A DNA stretch of 64,000 nucleotides from Ascidiimonas meishanensis (GCF_037782385.1 NZ_JBBEXD010000001.1:248001-312000), one strand, 5' to 3'. Counted from the first letter of the stretch, positions 1 through 9,283 are shown. Notes: generated from the sequence alone by a model not told the origin. Numbers and translations: made by a program.

Positions 1-823
1 AATATAGATTATCACAACTTTTCCAATGTATTTTATGCTCGCTGTCCTCAGTAATAAGTCCAGAGTCTCCGCTAGCTATGATAACCGCATCGTATCCTAT
101 TCTTTTGGAATTTTCTAGAAAAATTTGATCTTCTTCAATTCGCTCGACTTTTGAGTTGTAATGAATTTCTGTTTTTTCTAATTTGTTTACTAATTGATTT
201 GGTATGGCTCCAATACCATTTTGTGGAATCACAGCCAATCCTTCCCCAAACATTTTGTAAACAAACTCAAACATTCTGCTAGATGTTTCCAAAGTTGTTT
301 CCAGAAATATTCCTGTAAAAAAAGGTTTAAAAAAATCGTGAATCATACGCTCGCTAAAACCTTTTTTTTGAAGATAAGATAAAGTGGTTTGTTCGCTATC
401 TTGAAAAATAGCTTCCAATGATTTATTTTTAAGTGTAAAGTTAAGATTAAGCACTTTCCACTTATCACTTAAGTTTCCAATTCCGGAGAGTAATGTAGGC
501 CATGCTAAAGATATATCTCTAATGGGGTCACCTATTATTTTTTTATTACCATTTAAAAAAATAGCTGCGCCTGGAACAAACTTTTTGAGTTCTAATGCTT
601 CATAATCTAAATATTGTTTCGCTTTTGGATACGCTTCCAAAAGCACTTGAAATCCATGATCTAATGGAAAGCCATCTTTATATGTAGTTTTTACGCGCCC
701 CCCCGGCCTATCTGTTACTTCAAATATTTTAGGGGAAAATCCGTTTTTCTCCAAAACCAGAGCAGCTATAAGGCCACTTATTCCTGCTCCTATTATACAA
801 ACCGACTGTTTTTTACTATTCAT
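1..823 (-). CDS. FAD-dependent oxidoreductase (phytoene desaturase / amine oxidase-like), 3' end outside window
   Basis: The frame is open from an ATG at 821-823 to the left edge, giving about 274 residues without a stop, so the gene is truncated by the window and not necessarily broken. The N terminus has a Rossmann FAD-binding signature, IIGAGISGLIAAL, at about residues 9-21. It is followed by an acidic strand end and then RPGGRV, as in NAD(P)/FAD-dependent oxidoreductases of the phytoene desaturase, protoporphyrinogen oxidase and amine oxidase superfamily. The middle part (DHGFQV, then a long helical substrate-cap region) fits that fold. The family acts on hydrophobic or amine substrates with FAD. 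The substrate here cannot be told. It is divergent from recQ and no partner gene is visible. Confidence 0.75.
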   Translation of the reverse strand, partial: MNSKKQSVCIIGAGISGLIAALVLEKNGFSPKIFEVTDRPGGRVKTTYKDGFPLDHGFQVLLEAYPKAKQYLDYEALELKKFVPGAAIFLNGNKKIIGDPIRDISLAWPTLLSGIGNLSDKWKVLNLNFTLKNKSLEAIFQDSEQTTLSYLQKKGFSERMIHDFFKPFFTGIFLETTLETSSRMFEFVYKMFGEGLAVIPQNGIGAIPNQLVNKLEKTEIHYNSKVERIEEDQIFLENSKRIGYDAVIIASGDSGLITEDSEHKIHWKSCDNLY

Positions 824-983
824 AATACAAACTGTTAAGTAAAAAGCAAAAATACACAATTCCAAAGAGCAGCTTTATCATATTACATAGGTATTTACAG
901 TCGTTCAAATTTTTAAATTTAAGGTCTCTGAAACTATTTTTATTTTAAGATTTTACACTAAATTGCTTTCTCAAATAGTAAAA

Positions 984-3086
984 ATGCCCACAACAAACTT
1001 ATCAGAACGTTTAAGAATCACTTTAAAAAAGTTTTTTGGCTATGATCATTTTCGGGAACAACAGGAAGCAATTATAACTGCGGTTCTCAATCAACAAGAT
1101 TCTTTGGTAGTCATGCCTACCGGAGGAGGGAAATCACTCTGCTTTCAACTTCCTGCTTTATTATTACCTAACGTAACACTTGTGATTTCTCCATTGATTG
1201 CTTTGATGAAAGATCAAGTAGATGGTCTTAATGCCAATGGTATTGAGGCTGCCTATTTAAATAGTAGTCAGTCATCAGTAGAACAAAACAAGATTATAGA
1301 GCGTATTATATCAAAAGAATTAAAATTAGTTTATACCGCTCCAGAGAGTCTTGCAGCATTTAAAGAAGTTTTAACCGCTGCCCATGTTAGTTGTATTGCA
1401 GTAGATGAAGCCCACTGTATTTCTTCTTGGGGGCATGATTTTAGACCTTCATATCAGCAATTGTCTTTCTTAAAAAAAACATTACCACAAATTCCTATTA
1501 TTGCGCTAACTGCTACTGCCGATAAAGCTACGCGTAATGATATCATTGAGCAGTTAGGAATATTTTCTGCTAAACAGTTTATTACTTCATTTGACAGAGC
1601 CAATATTGAACTTGAAGTGAGAGCTTCTCATAAAAGGATAGAACAAATTATCCACTTTCTAAAAGAACGAAAAGGTCAATCAGGTATCATTTACTGTCTT
1701 AGCCGTAAAACTACTGAACAACTTTCTGAAAAACTAAAAGACAAAGGTATTCCTGCAGAAGCATATCATGCTGGGCAGAGTTTTCAGAAAAGAACCAAAA
1801 TTCAAGAAGATTTTATTTATGACAAAATTCAAATTATTTGCGCTACTATTGCCTTTGGTATGGGGATTGATAAATCTAACATACGTTGGGTAATACATTA
1901 TAATATGCCTAAAAATCTTGAAGGCTACTATCAAGAAATAGGTCGCTCAGGAAGAGATAGTGAAAAAGCGCATGCCTTATTGTTTCATAGCTATGCAGAT
2001 GTAATACAGCTCAGAAAATTTGCAGAAGGAACTGCCAATGAAGAGGTGCAATTGGCCAAATTGGAACGCATGAAACAATTTGCAGAAGCCACTAGCTGCC
2101 GTAGAAAAATTCTTTTAAGTTATTTTGGAGAATTTAGGGAAACAAATTGTAATAATTGTGATGTCTGTAAAAATCCGCCCGTATTTTTTGAAGGCACTAT
2201 CATTGCACAAAAAGCACTTTCTATTATTGCTCGTTTAAAGGAGATGGAAGCTCTTGGTGTAGTTATTGATGTGCTAAGAGGTGCTCAAAACGCTACAATT
2301 TATGACAAAGGATATCAAAATATAAAATCGTACGGGATTGGTAAAGATATTTCTTGGAAAGACTGGCAACATTATATTATTCAATTAATTGATCAGGGAT
2401 TTTGTGAAATTGCTTTTCATGAAAACAATCATCTAAAACTTACGGAAGCATCACGGAAAATACTTTTTGAAAATCAGAAAATAGCTCTGGCGAAACCTAT
2501 TGATATTAAAGCAAAATTGGTTGGTTTGGAAACAGCGGATAGAAAACAGAAAGCATCCATATTATTTGAAAAGTTAAAATTCCTGAGACATCAAATAGCA
2601 CTTCAAGAGAATATTCCTGCTTATTTGGTTTTTAGCGATGCTACACTGAGAGAAATGGAACGCAAAAAACCATTAGATGAAGTTTCTTTTCTTAAAATAA
2701 GTGGTGTTGGACAACGCAAACTAGAAGTATATGGAAAACAATTTATGGATGAAATTAAAGCTTCTTTAAAACCCGTAAAGACCAAAGAAGACACTTTATT
2801 GATTACCTATCAGTTATACAAACAAGGTTTATCTATTGAAGAAATAGCCATAAAAAGAGCATTAAAACCATTAACCATTTATGGACATCTTTCCAAACTC
2901 TATGAAGAAGGAAAAGAGATAAAATTAGATACGCTTGTTACAGAAGAAGAATTAGCTCTGGTTAAAAAAGCTTTTTCAACTCTTGAACAGACTGATACTC
3001 TTAAGCCCTACCATGAATATTTAGAAGAAAAAGTACCTTATCATGTTTTAAAACAGGCGTTAAACATTTTGAAAAATGAATTCTAG
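984..3086 (+). CDS. recQ: ATP-dependent DNA helicase RecQ
   Basis: A 3'-5' DNA helicase for recombination and replication-fork repair. Visible domains (numbered from the ATG at 984): Walker A MPTGGGKS with Lys50, DEAH box near 140 followed by CISSWGHDFR, ALTATAD motif III, helicase C half ending in a QEIGRSGRD motif VI, a four-Cys zinc cluster near 371-394 (CRRK, CNNCDVC), an RQC winged helix, an HRDC domain near 525-590, and a C-terminal helix-turn-helix near 607-645. The last part is typical of the longer Bacteroidetes and Firmicutes RecQ proteins. An upstream TTG at 963 would add seven residues, but the ATG at 984 fits the family start better. It is monocistronic and convergent with the DUF1456 gene. 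Confidence 0.95.
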   Translation: MPTTNLSERLRITLKKFFGYDHFREQQEAIITAVLNQQDSLVVMPTGGGKSLCFQLPALLLPNVTLVISPLIALMKDQVDGLNANGIEAAYLNSSQSSVEQNKIIERIISKELKLVYTAPESLAAFKEVLTAAHVSCIAVDEAHCISSWGHDFRPSYQQLSFLKKTLPQIPIIALTATADKATRNDIIEQLGIFSAKQFITSFDRANIELEVRASHKRIEQIIHFLKERKGQSGIIYCLSRKTTEQLSEKLKDKGIPAEAYHAGQSFQKRTKIQEDFIYDKIQIICATIAFGMGIDKSNIRWVIHYNMPKNLEGYYQEIGRSGRDSEKAHALLFHSYADVIQLRKFAEGTANEEVQLAKLERMKQFAEATSCRRKILLSYFGEFRETNCNNCDVCKNPPVFFEGTIIAQKALSIIARLKEMEALGVVIDVLRGAQNATIYDKGYQNIKSYGIGKDISWKDWQHYIIQLIDQGFCEIAFHENNHLKLTEASRKILFENQKIALAKPIDIKAKLVGLETADRKQKASILFEKLKFLRHQIALQENIPAYLVFSDATLREMERKKPLDEVSFLKISGVGQRKLEVYGKQFMDEIKASLKPVKTKEDTLLITYQLYKQGLSIEEIAIKRALKPLTIYGHLSKLYEEGKEIKLDTLVTEEELALVKKAFSTLEQTDTLKPYHEYLEEKVPYHVLKQALNILKNEF

Positions 3087-3112
3087 AGCTAACTTCACGA
3101 TAGAATGAAAGC

Positions 3113-3352
3113 TTATTTTTTCTTGGGTGGCATTGGCCCTCTTAAATGAATTATTAGTCCATTTAAAAAATTTCTAAGAATTTGATCACCACATTCCATA
3201 TATTTTGGATGATTTTCATTTCTGAATAAAGCATTTAATTCACTTTTTGAAACTTTGAAATCTACCAGTTTGCAAATTTCTACGATGTCATCATCTCTTA
3301 ATTGATGTGCAACCCTTAACTTTTTAAAAATATCATTATTTGTTAATCCCAT
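3113..3352 (-). CDS. DUF1456 family protein, single-repeat form
   Basis: 79 residues with the DUF1456 pattern: NNDIFKKLRVAHQLRDDDIV, then an acidic/Asn stretch, then ECGDQILRNFLNGLI. E. coli YehS, as I remember it, has two tandem copies in about 156 residues. This protein corresponds to the second copy only and ends in a basic PPKKK tail. Function in the family is unknown. It is convergent with recQ, with 26 bp between the stops. A TAAATTTG sequence at 3357-3364 matches the Bacteroidetes -7 element but lies so close to the ATG that the message would be almost leaderless. Confidence 0.8.
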   Translation of the reverse strand: MGLTNNDIFKKLRVAHQLRDDDIVEICKLVDFKVSKSELNALFRNENHPKYMECGDQILRNFLNGLIIHLRGPMPPKKK

Positions 3353-3498
3353 ATTGCAAATTTAATTGTTTTTTTAAGGTGTGCATATTTTAAAATTAGA
3401 ATGTTAACACCTGCTTTTGAATGAATGGGTAATCGATCGTATTTTGAAAGCTGACAAACATCATTGTAACCTCTTTTATAGTACCTTATTTTCAAGTA

Positions 3499-4173
3499 AT
3501 GTTAAATGTAGGCACTAATAAAATTCATCAAACATATCCACATCGGTTAGTTTTAATACTTCCTATGGTGGGAATGGTGTTTTTTATAATCTTATATAGC
3601 GCCGCGGCTATAGACTATTCAGGAGGCTCTTATAAAATGCCAACAGCGAATCACTTTAACTTTTGGCATAATTATCTTTGTGACCTTTTAGATAAGAAAA
3701 CGTATAACGGCTTAGCAAATTCTTCAAGATACTATGCACAGGCTGCTTTGGCAACTTTATGCTTTAGTTTGATGATTATATGGTTCTACGTTCCATTGCT
3801 TTTTTCTTTGAAAAGCTTTCACAGCAGAATTATTCAAATAACAGGAATACTGTCTATGACCACAATACTTTTTTTGAGTTCTGAAAGGCACGATCTTATC
3901 ATAAGAATTGCTGGAATATTGGGCTTGGTAGCAATAACAGTACTTGTAAAAGCTTTAATTGACTTTAAGTACTACAAATTAGCCGTTGGAGGTTGCTTTT
4001 GCATTTTAATCTTTCTACTTAATTATATTATCTATGAATCTGGGCTTTACATCAAGGCATTACCCGTTATTCAAAAATTTACTTTTGTTTCATTTATGGG
4101 GTGGTTTTGTCTTATTGATATTGCGCTTTACCTATATGTCTATAAAAAAAACATTAGAAAGAAGCTAAATTAG
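3499..4173 (+). CDS. Multi-pass membrane protein of unknown function
   Basis: 224 residues with about six hydrophobic segments (roughly residues 18-38, 85-108, 112-126, 132-150, 158-178 and 190-214) and a basic C-terminal end, KKNIRKKLN. The loop after the first helix contains FWHNYLCDLLD and looks like the exposed loop of DUF998-type membrane proteins, but that similarity is weak. No catalytic motif is recognised. It stands alone, between the DUF1456 gene and the sigma-like gene on the other strand, so context gives no function. Confidence 0.65.
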   Translation: MLNVGTNKIHQTYPHRLVLILPMVGMVFFIILYSAAAIDYSGGSYKMPTANHFNFWHNYLCDLLDKKTYNGLANSSRYYAQAALATLCFSLMIIWFYVPLLFSLKSFHSRIIQITGILSMTTILFLSSERHDLIIRIAGILGLVAITVLVKALIDFKYYKLAVGGCFCILIFLLNYIIYESGLYIKALPVIQKFTFVSFMGWFCLIDIALYLYVYKKNIRKKLN

Positions 4174-4197
4174 CGAACAGTTATTAGTTATCATATC

Positions 4198-4890
4198 CTA
4201 TAAATTGCTTCTAAAACTTTTACGTATGGCCTGCAAAGTATCATCAATCTCAGTAGAAGTAAGTCCTTTTATGGAGGCAATTTCATCGTATGTTAATCGC
4301 CCAAAAACATAAAAATCAAAAATATTGGAGGTTTCAAAAGGCAACCAATCATATATTTTGTGAAGTATTTTTCTTTTGGCCGTACTAAGAGATCCCCTAG
4401 AATCTTGAATCTCTAATGCCTGAATAATATTCTTTTCGGCATCATCATATAGAAATTCAGGTTGATGCTGGTCTTTTTGATGGTAAGATATATCGTCTAA
4501 CTCCTCGTGCATTAGTAAATCTTTATCAGCGTCAATTTCAAATTTTTCTTCAAGCATCTCTAGCTCTCTGCGAAGTATTTTACTGGTACTCACGGTGTCT
4601 TTATGAAACTCTTCATCTCTAAAAAGTTTATTTAGCATATTGTCTACTGTTCTAAAAAGCTTCAATTTAAGTTCTTGAGCATTGGTGATTTTACCCTCAA
4701 ATTTTTCATAAATCTCTATAATAGCTTCGTCTATAATACCGTTGGGTTGATACATGTTTTTAGGAATAATACCAGAAGTTTCAGCAATATAGAGTCTATG
4801 CCGTACGTAAGGAAATACTCTGGGAATAGCACTCAACACTTTTTTGCCAAATTCTTGATGTGCATCGTTGAGAAGAGAAGAATTTTTCAT
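4198..4890 (-). CDS. Divergent sigma-70/ECF-like regulator
   Basis: 230 residues, soluble. The last 50 residues (LPFETSNIFDFYVFGRLTYDEIASIKGLTSTEIDDTLQAIRKSF in outline) have the layout of sigma region 4: a helix, then YDEIA, a turn, and a recognition helix ending in a basic stretch. The N-terminal half is helical and could be a degenerate region 2. A long acidic, charged linker (residues about 110-165) separates the two, which is unusual for an ECF sigma factor. I infer a sigma-like or sigma-derived transcription factor. No anti-sigma gene is adjacent. Confidence 0.5.
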   Translation of the reverse strand: MKNSSLLNDAHQEFGKKVLSAIPRVFPYVRHRLYIAETSGIIPKNMYQPNGIIDEAIIEIYEKFEGKITNAQELKLKLFRTVDNMLNKLFRDEEFHKDTVSTSKILRRELEMLEEKFEIDADKDLLMHEELDDISYHQKDQHQPEFLYDDAEKNIIQALEIQDSRGSLSTAKRKILHKIYDWLPFETSNIFDFYVFGRLTYDEIASIKGLTSTEIDDTLQAIRKSFRSNL

Positions 4891-5335
4891 GATATCCTTA
4901 TTTTATGTTACTTATTTGAAATTAGAATAAAAGAAGTGCTTTTAAAATGATATTAGTCAGCTATACTAATTAGTGCCAGATATAAGAAAATTAATGACAA
5001 CTAGGGTTGTATTTGTGCCCTTACCTATCGCTTCATGGAATCTTAAAAGTATTTCTAGTATTACTGATATCCATCTAACTAGAACCAAATTAATTGTTTT
5101 TGCCGGTAACAAAAGGAAAATTTATACATCAAATAAGCATTTAAAAAGTGATCACAATCATGGGGCTTAAATTTCTTAATTACACCTTACCATTGCATTT
5201 GAAATAAAATTTATTTTCACTCATTTATATTTTAACTGCAACACTTATATCTTTCCAATAGCTGTTTTTAATGATTAGTTCTTACTTTTTAACGATAAAA
5301 TCGAGTGAAAAAAACCGCAAAGCATCATAAAATAT
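4891..5335. other. 445-bp gene-poor gap
   Basis: Lies between the sigma-like gene and the LRR gene. The only open frame, 4973-5170 on the plus strand with a GTG start, has a C-terminal stretch (TDIHLTRTKLIVFAGNKR, then KIYTSNKHLKS) faintly reminiscent of a LytTR DNA-binding domain. It is too short and unsupported to call a gene. A near-consensus -7 element TACTTTTT at 5283-5290 could serve the LRR gene at 5336. Confidence 0.4.
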
Positions 5336-7081
5336 ATGGGAGAAATAGAATGGGCTCTTAGACGTATAAATGCTAACATAAGAGAAAAGGATATTTTATT
5401 AGATTTATCCAGATTAAATTTAACATCCGCAAATGTTAACCAATTAATCCCAAGTATAAGAAAAAATAAAAATCTCCGCACGCTTCTTCTGAATGATAAT
5501 CAGATTCAAAACCTACCTGAAAGCTTGGAAGCATTAACAAATCTTACGCATTTGAATTTAGCAGATAATCTATTAGAAAGCATCTCAGAAAACATATTAG
5601 AACTAACTAATCTTAAGTCATTAAATCTTCAAAACAACCAAATTCAAACACTTCCAGAAGATTTAGGGATGATGCCCAATCTTGAAGCACTTATCTTAAC
5701 GAATAATAAACTTCAGACCCTTCCGGAAAGTCTAGCAAATCTTACATACTCCAACTGCTCTATCCTATCGTTAAATAATAATCCTTTATTGGAAGAAACA
5801 ATGATATGGGTTAATAGTGCGTTACCCGATATTGCCATATTTGATATGGCTGCTCATGATGAAGATGAAACGGAAAATTATGAAATAGTATTAAACAAAA
5901 TATTCGGGACTAATATCCAAAGAGAGAAATCTAAAATGAGCGCATTAAACACAGGGTCTTTTAAACTCGGTGATGATATTTTGGGTCATGGTAATCTTCC
6001 GAGTATCCCTGCTCCAAGAGCAACCGGGCAAGAAGTTATCAAAAAATTCTTAGAAAAAATACCTATCAAAAATACTTTTGATCTTGCCATTTATATACCC
6101 GCAGCAAGAAATCTATTAGAAAATGTTTTTAATGACGATGCTTCAGAAGACTCCAAAAATACAACTTTATCTATTATGGCGTCCTCATTAGGTAATTGTC
6201 GAACTCCAGTAAAAAGTCTTTTAATCCAAAAGGCTATCGGTTTAAAAATGGAGGAAGGAGGCGTTATTCCAGAAAGATATTACACCATCGCAGAACGGGA
6301 AGCATTTGAAGAAAAAATTCCTCAAATGCTAGGAGACCAATTGAGTGAGAATGAAAAAATTGAACAGGTTCAAGGACTGCTTAACAGTTTATTTCTATCC
6401 AATTCTGAACTAATGGAGGAAAATAAACTAAAAATATCAGGAGATAGAAAACGACTACCCTCAAAGACCGGTTATGTTAAATTTGCATTTTCAGCAATAA
6501 AAGAGGAGGCACTTAAATCTTTTGCTAAATCTTGTTGTAAAACAGATTCTGAAAATAATCTTTTGCAAGATGATAGCGGTAGGTTTATTTTAGATATGAA
6601 TAAATACAAAAGAATTACAGAACCATTCTTATCAAAATTAGGAATTGTAACCAAAAGCGATGTGGATGTTTATATCCAAAACTATATTGATATCATACAA
6701 AATTCTATATTAAAATCAGGAGTTATATTACTTCATATGGAAAAAGAGGAAGTAAAGGCATTATTTAAAATAAATAAACAAAAGGATGAATTAGCAACTC
6801 TTCTGAATGAATCTAAAAAAGAAGATCTTCAAAACGTTTTTGATAGCTATGTTGCACAGAAAGAAGAAGAAATAAAAGAAGTGGCCAAAATATGCGAAAA
6901 GGAACAACCTGCAGAAAGTGAGCAAAATCCGGGCAATAATTTAAGTGCTCTTACGGTTGCTCAGATGCCTATTGTTACTAATAAAAGTGATAGCGATGAA
7001 GAACGAAATTCAAGAAATAATGTATCTTCTAAAAAAAGGCCATTTGAAAAAAAGGAATCTTTTAGCAGAAAGAAAAGATAA
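5336..7081 (+). CDS. Leucine-rich-repeat protein with unique helical C-terminal domain, effector-like
   Basis: 581 residues with no signal peptide. Residues about 20-150 form five or six SDS22/Shoc2-type leucine-rich repeats of 23 residues (for example NLRTLLLNDNQIQNLPESL). Residues about 200-500 are an alpha-helical domain I do not recognise, containing SLGNCRTPVKSLL near 280-292. Residues about 500-581 are charged and low-complexity and end in a strongly basic KKRPFEKKESFSRKKR. LRR proteins bind protein partners. The whole resembles the design of LRR effectors, but no secretion signal is visible. It converges on the DUF5675 gene with a 21-bp gap. The product is cytosolic or secreted by a signal-less route. 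The catalytic function, if any, is unknown. Confidence 0.8.
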   Translation: MGEIEWALRRINANIREKDILLDLSRLNLTSANVNQLIPSIRKNKNLRTLLLNDNQIQNLPESLEALTNLTHLNLADNLLESISENILELTNLKSLNLQNNQIQTLPEDLGMMPNLEALILTNNKLQTLPESLANLTYSNCSILSLNNNPLLEETMIWVNSALPDIAIFDMAAHDEDETENYEIVLNKIFGTNIQREKSKMSALNTGSFKLGDDILGHGNLPSIPAPRATGQEVIKKFLEKIPIKNTFDLAIYIPAARNLLENVFNDDASEDSKNTTLSIMASSLGNCRTPVKSLLIQKAIGLKMEEGGVIPERYYTIAEREAFEEKIPQMLGDQLSENEKIEQVQGLLNSLFLSNSELMEENKLKISGDRKRLPSKTGYVKFAFSAIKEEALKSFAKSCCKTDSENNLLQDDSGRFILDMNKYKRITEPFLSKLGIVTKSDVDVYIQNYIDIIQNSILKSGVILLHMEKEEVKALFKINKQKDELATLLNESKKEDLQNVFDSYVAQKEEEIKEVAKICEKEQPAESEQNPGNNLSALTVAQMPIVTNKSDSDEERNSRNNVSSKKRPFEKKESFSRKKR

Positions 7082-7102
7082 TTTGGTTTATTATTGATCT
7101 TA

Positions 7103-7561
7103 CTAACCTGATGCTGGAACCACTGAATTAATTACTACTAGTCTTGCCACAGTATCTTGTCCCATAGCCTTATGGAATTTTTTCATTGTATTTCTGCTAT
7201 TACTAACGTCTAATAAACCGTCAACATCCAAATCTACCCGTTTCTCACCAAGGGCTATGCAACCATTAAGTTGTCTTACGAAATTGGCAGCATGAAATTT
7301 ACACTCTCTTCTATTAGGAACACCATATATTTCCCATAAGTCTTTTTGAAACCTCGGAGACCATTCTAACTTTAGATTGTAATTGCCAGCAGGGATACAT
7401 GAAATGTTTCTAGTATTATTTAACCAACCCCTTTCTAAGCTTTGTGAAGTAAAAAGAACCTTATTATTAGTATCTCTTATTAGGCAAATACCAAGACTTT
7501 CTTTTCTTCCCACAATATCTCTTATTACAAATACAGTTTTCATAAAAATATAATTTATCAT
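7103..7561 (-). CDS. DUF5675 family protein
   Basis: 152 residues with the hallmark pattern of DUF5675: SLERGWLNNTRNISCIPAGNYN, then YGVPNRRECKFHAANFVRQLNGCIALG, then VDGLLDVSNSRNTMKKF. The conserved His, Asn and Cys around HAAN and GCIALG look like an active or binding site. Family members occur in prophages and contractile-tail or secretion loci of Bacteroidetes, but their function is not established. Two starts are possible: ATG at 7561 or the ATG at 7543 (MKTVFVIRDIV), and the second fits the domain start better. A 12-bp imperfect hairpin lies just upstream at 7570-7600. Confidence 0.75.
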   Translation of the reverse strand: MINYIFMKTVFVIRDIVGRKESLGICLIRDTNNKVLFTSQSLERGWLNNTRNISCIPAGNYNLKLEWSPRFQKDLWEIYGVPNRRECKFHAANFVRQLNGCIALGEKRVDLDVDGLLDVSNSRNTMKKFHKAMGQDTVARLVVINSVVPASG

Positions 7562-7569
7562 AAAACGAT

Positions 7570-7600
7570 CAGGTTATATGAAAAACAATTCATATACCTG
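7570..7600. promoter_or_regulatory. Inverted repeat upstream of the DUF5675 gene
   Basis: Arms at 7570-7582 and 7589-7600 pair over 12 bases with one bulged T. The loop is six bases. It lies 9 bp before the first possible start codon of the minus-strand DUF5675 gene and has no U-run on either strand, so an operator or a 5' leader hairpin is more likely than a terminator. Confidence 0.3.
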
Positions 7601-7718
7601 CAAATACGTCACCTATAGTTGCTTGGTAAATAGAATTTTTAAAACTTAACCTATTAAAGATAAGAAAGAAATTGGGGCTAATCAAAAACTTTCTTACAAA
7701 TAGCCACCTTGATCAAGC

Positions 7719-7753
7719 TTTGTTATATTTTGATGTCAAATTTTATATCTTTA
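7719..7753 (+). promoter_or_regulatory. Possible Bacteroidetes-type promoter of the ATP-grasp operon
   Basis: TTTG at 7719-7722 and TATCTTTA at 7746-7753, separated by 23 bp, resemble the Bacteroidetes consensus TTTG...TAnnTTTG with the final base off. The start codon is at 7808, so the leader would be about 45-50 nt. Confidence 0.3.
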
Positions 7754-7807
7754 CCTTATAACCAAAATATACCCCCTATTTTATAGGGTTATTTTTAAAA
7801 TAATACT

Positions 7808-9274
7808 ATGAAATTAGACAACACCCTGCCTATTTTCTCATCATATCAAAAAAATAATAATTTTTTTGATGAAGTTTTTGATGATCAAAATAATTCTAGG
7901 GAGATTTATAAAACGCTTTTAAAAATTTATGGAGAGCAATCTGTACAAGATTATATAAATCTTAACAACAAGGCAAAAGCCTCTTTTTTTAATCAAGGAA
8001 TTACATTTCAGGTTTATAATGAGAATGAGGCGAAAGAAAAGATTTTTCCTTTTGATCTTTTTCCAAGAATTATAGACTCAAAAGAGTGGTCGCATATAGA
8101 GAAAGGTGTTTTGCAACGTAGCAAGGCGCTGAATTTGTTTTTATGGGATATCTATCACGACAAGAAAATCATTAAACAGGGTGTAGTTCCCTTAGAATTG
8201 TTGAGTTCATCTGATAATTACTTAGATCAAATGATGAATCTTGATCCTCCTGGTGGAATTTATAATCATATTTCTGGAACAGATCTTATTAAGCATTCTG
8301 ATGGAAAATATTATGTCTTAGAAGATAATATAAGATGCCCATCTGGTGTGAGTTATGTGATTTGCAATAGAACAGCCCTTAAAAGAGCGTTATTTGGTGT
8401 TTTTGATCATTACCAAACACATACAGTTACAAATTATGCTCAGCATCTGTTAGAAATTATGGAAACTGTTAAACCTCATGGAGTTGATAATCCCAATTGC
8501 GTAGTTATTACCCCAGGAATCTACAATTCTGCCTATTATGAACACTCTTATCTCGCAAAATCAATGGGAGTAGAATTAGTAGAGGGTAGAGACTTATTTG
8601 TAGAAAATGATTTTGTCTATATGAAAAGAATCAATGGACCAGAAAAAGTAGACGTAATTTATAGAAGAATAGATGACGCCTTTTTGGACCCTTTGGAATT
8701 TAAACCAGATTCAACCTTGGGAGTTCCTGGTCTGTTTGCCGCTTATAAAAAAGGAAATGTATGTCTTGTTAATGCTCCTGGAACTGGAGTGGCAGACGAT
8801 AAGGCAATCTATACCTATATGCCGGAAATTATAAAATATTATTTGAATGAAGAGCCTATACTTAATAATGTTCATACCTATAAATGTAGCAAACCTGATG
8901 AACTCCGTTATGTATTAGAAAATATAGATAAGTTGGTTATAAAACCGGTAGATGAAGCAGGTGGATATGGCATTTCTATTGGAAATAAGCTTACTAAAGC
9001 GGAAATTGAAACCGTTAAAAAAACAATAAAAGAAAAACCCCGAAAGTACATTGCACAACCCATAATGTCCTTATCTGTTCATGCAACTTATACAGAAGAA
9101 ACTTCTTCTTTTGAACAGCGACATATTGATCTGAGAACTTTTACGTTATTAGGAGCTGATAAAGAATTTGTGCTTAAAGGTGGCCTAACCAGAGTTGCCT
9201 TGCAGAAAGGCAATCTAATTGTAAATTCTTCACAAGGCGGAGGTTCAAAAGACACCTGGGTTTTAAAAAAATAA
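7808..9274 (+). CDS. Circularly permuted ATP-grasp protein (CP_ATPgrasp, DUF404/DUF407)
   Basis: 488 residues. The sequence carries the signatures of the circularly permuted ATP-grasp family: LDPPGGIYNHISGTDLI and YVLEDNIRCPSGVSYV (metal- and nucleotide-binding segments), a central Rossmann-like part with VITPG and YLAKSMGVELVEGRDLF, and the late VIKPVDEAGGYGISIG lysine/glycine loop near residues 378-393 that holds the ATP phosphates. ATP-grasp enzymes join a carboxylate to an amine or thiol through an acyl-phosphate. It heads an operon with an alpha-E gene (9 bp downstream) and a transglutaminase gene, a trio that Iyer and colleagues proposed to make or modify peptides. The product is not known. 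Confidence 0.9.
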   Translation: MKLDNTLPIFSSYQKNNNFFDEVFDDQNNSREIYKTLLKIYGEQSVQDYINLNNKAKASFFNQGITFQVYNENEAKEKIFPFDLFPRIIDSKEWSHIEKGVLQRSKALNLFLWDIYHDKKIIKQGVVPLELLSSSDNYLDQMMNLDPPGGIYNHISGTDLIKHSDGKYYVLEDNIRCPSGVSYVICNRTALKRALFGVFDHYQTHTVTNYAQHLLEIMETVKPHGVDNPNCVVITPGIYNSAYYEHSYLAKSMGVELVEGRDLFVENDFVYMKRINGPEKVDVIYRRIDDAFLDPLEFKPDSTLGVPGLFAAYKKGNVCLVNAPGTGVADDKAIYTYMPEIIKYYLNEEPILNNVHTYKCSKPDELRYVLENIDKLVIKPVDEAGGYGISIGNKLTKAEIETVKKTIKEKPRKYIAQPIMSLSVHATYTEETSSFEQRHIDLRTFTLLGADKEFVLKGGLTRVALQKGNLIVNSSQGGGSKDTWVLKK

Positions 9275-9283
9275 AAATATTTT

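Noticed and set aside
5336..7081. NEL-type ubiquitin ligase domain in the LRR protein
   Set aside because: The LRR-plus-helical layout is suggestive, but the catalytic CxD motif is absent and only one Cys context looks similar; not called as a feature.
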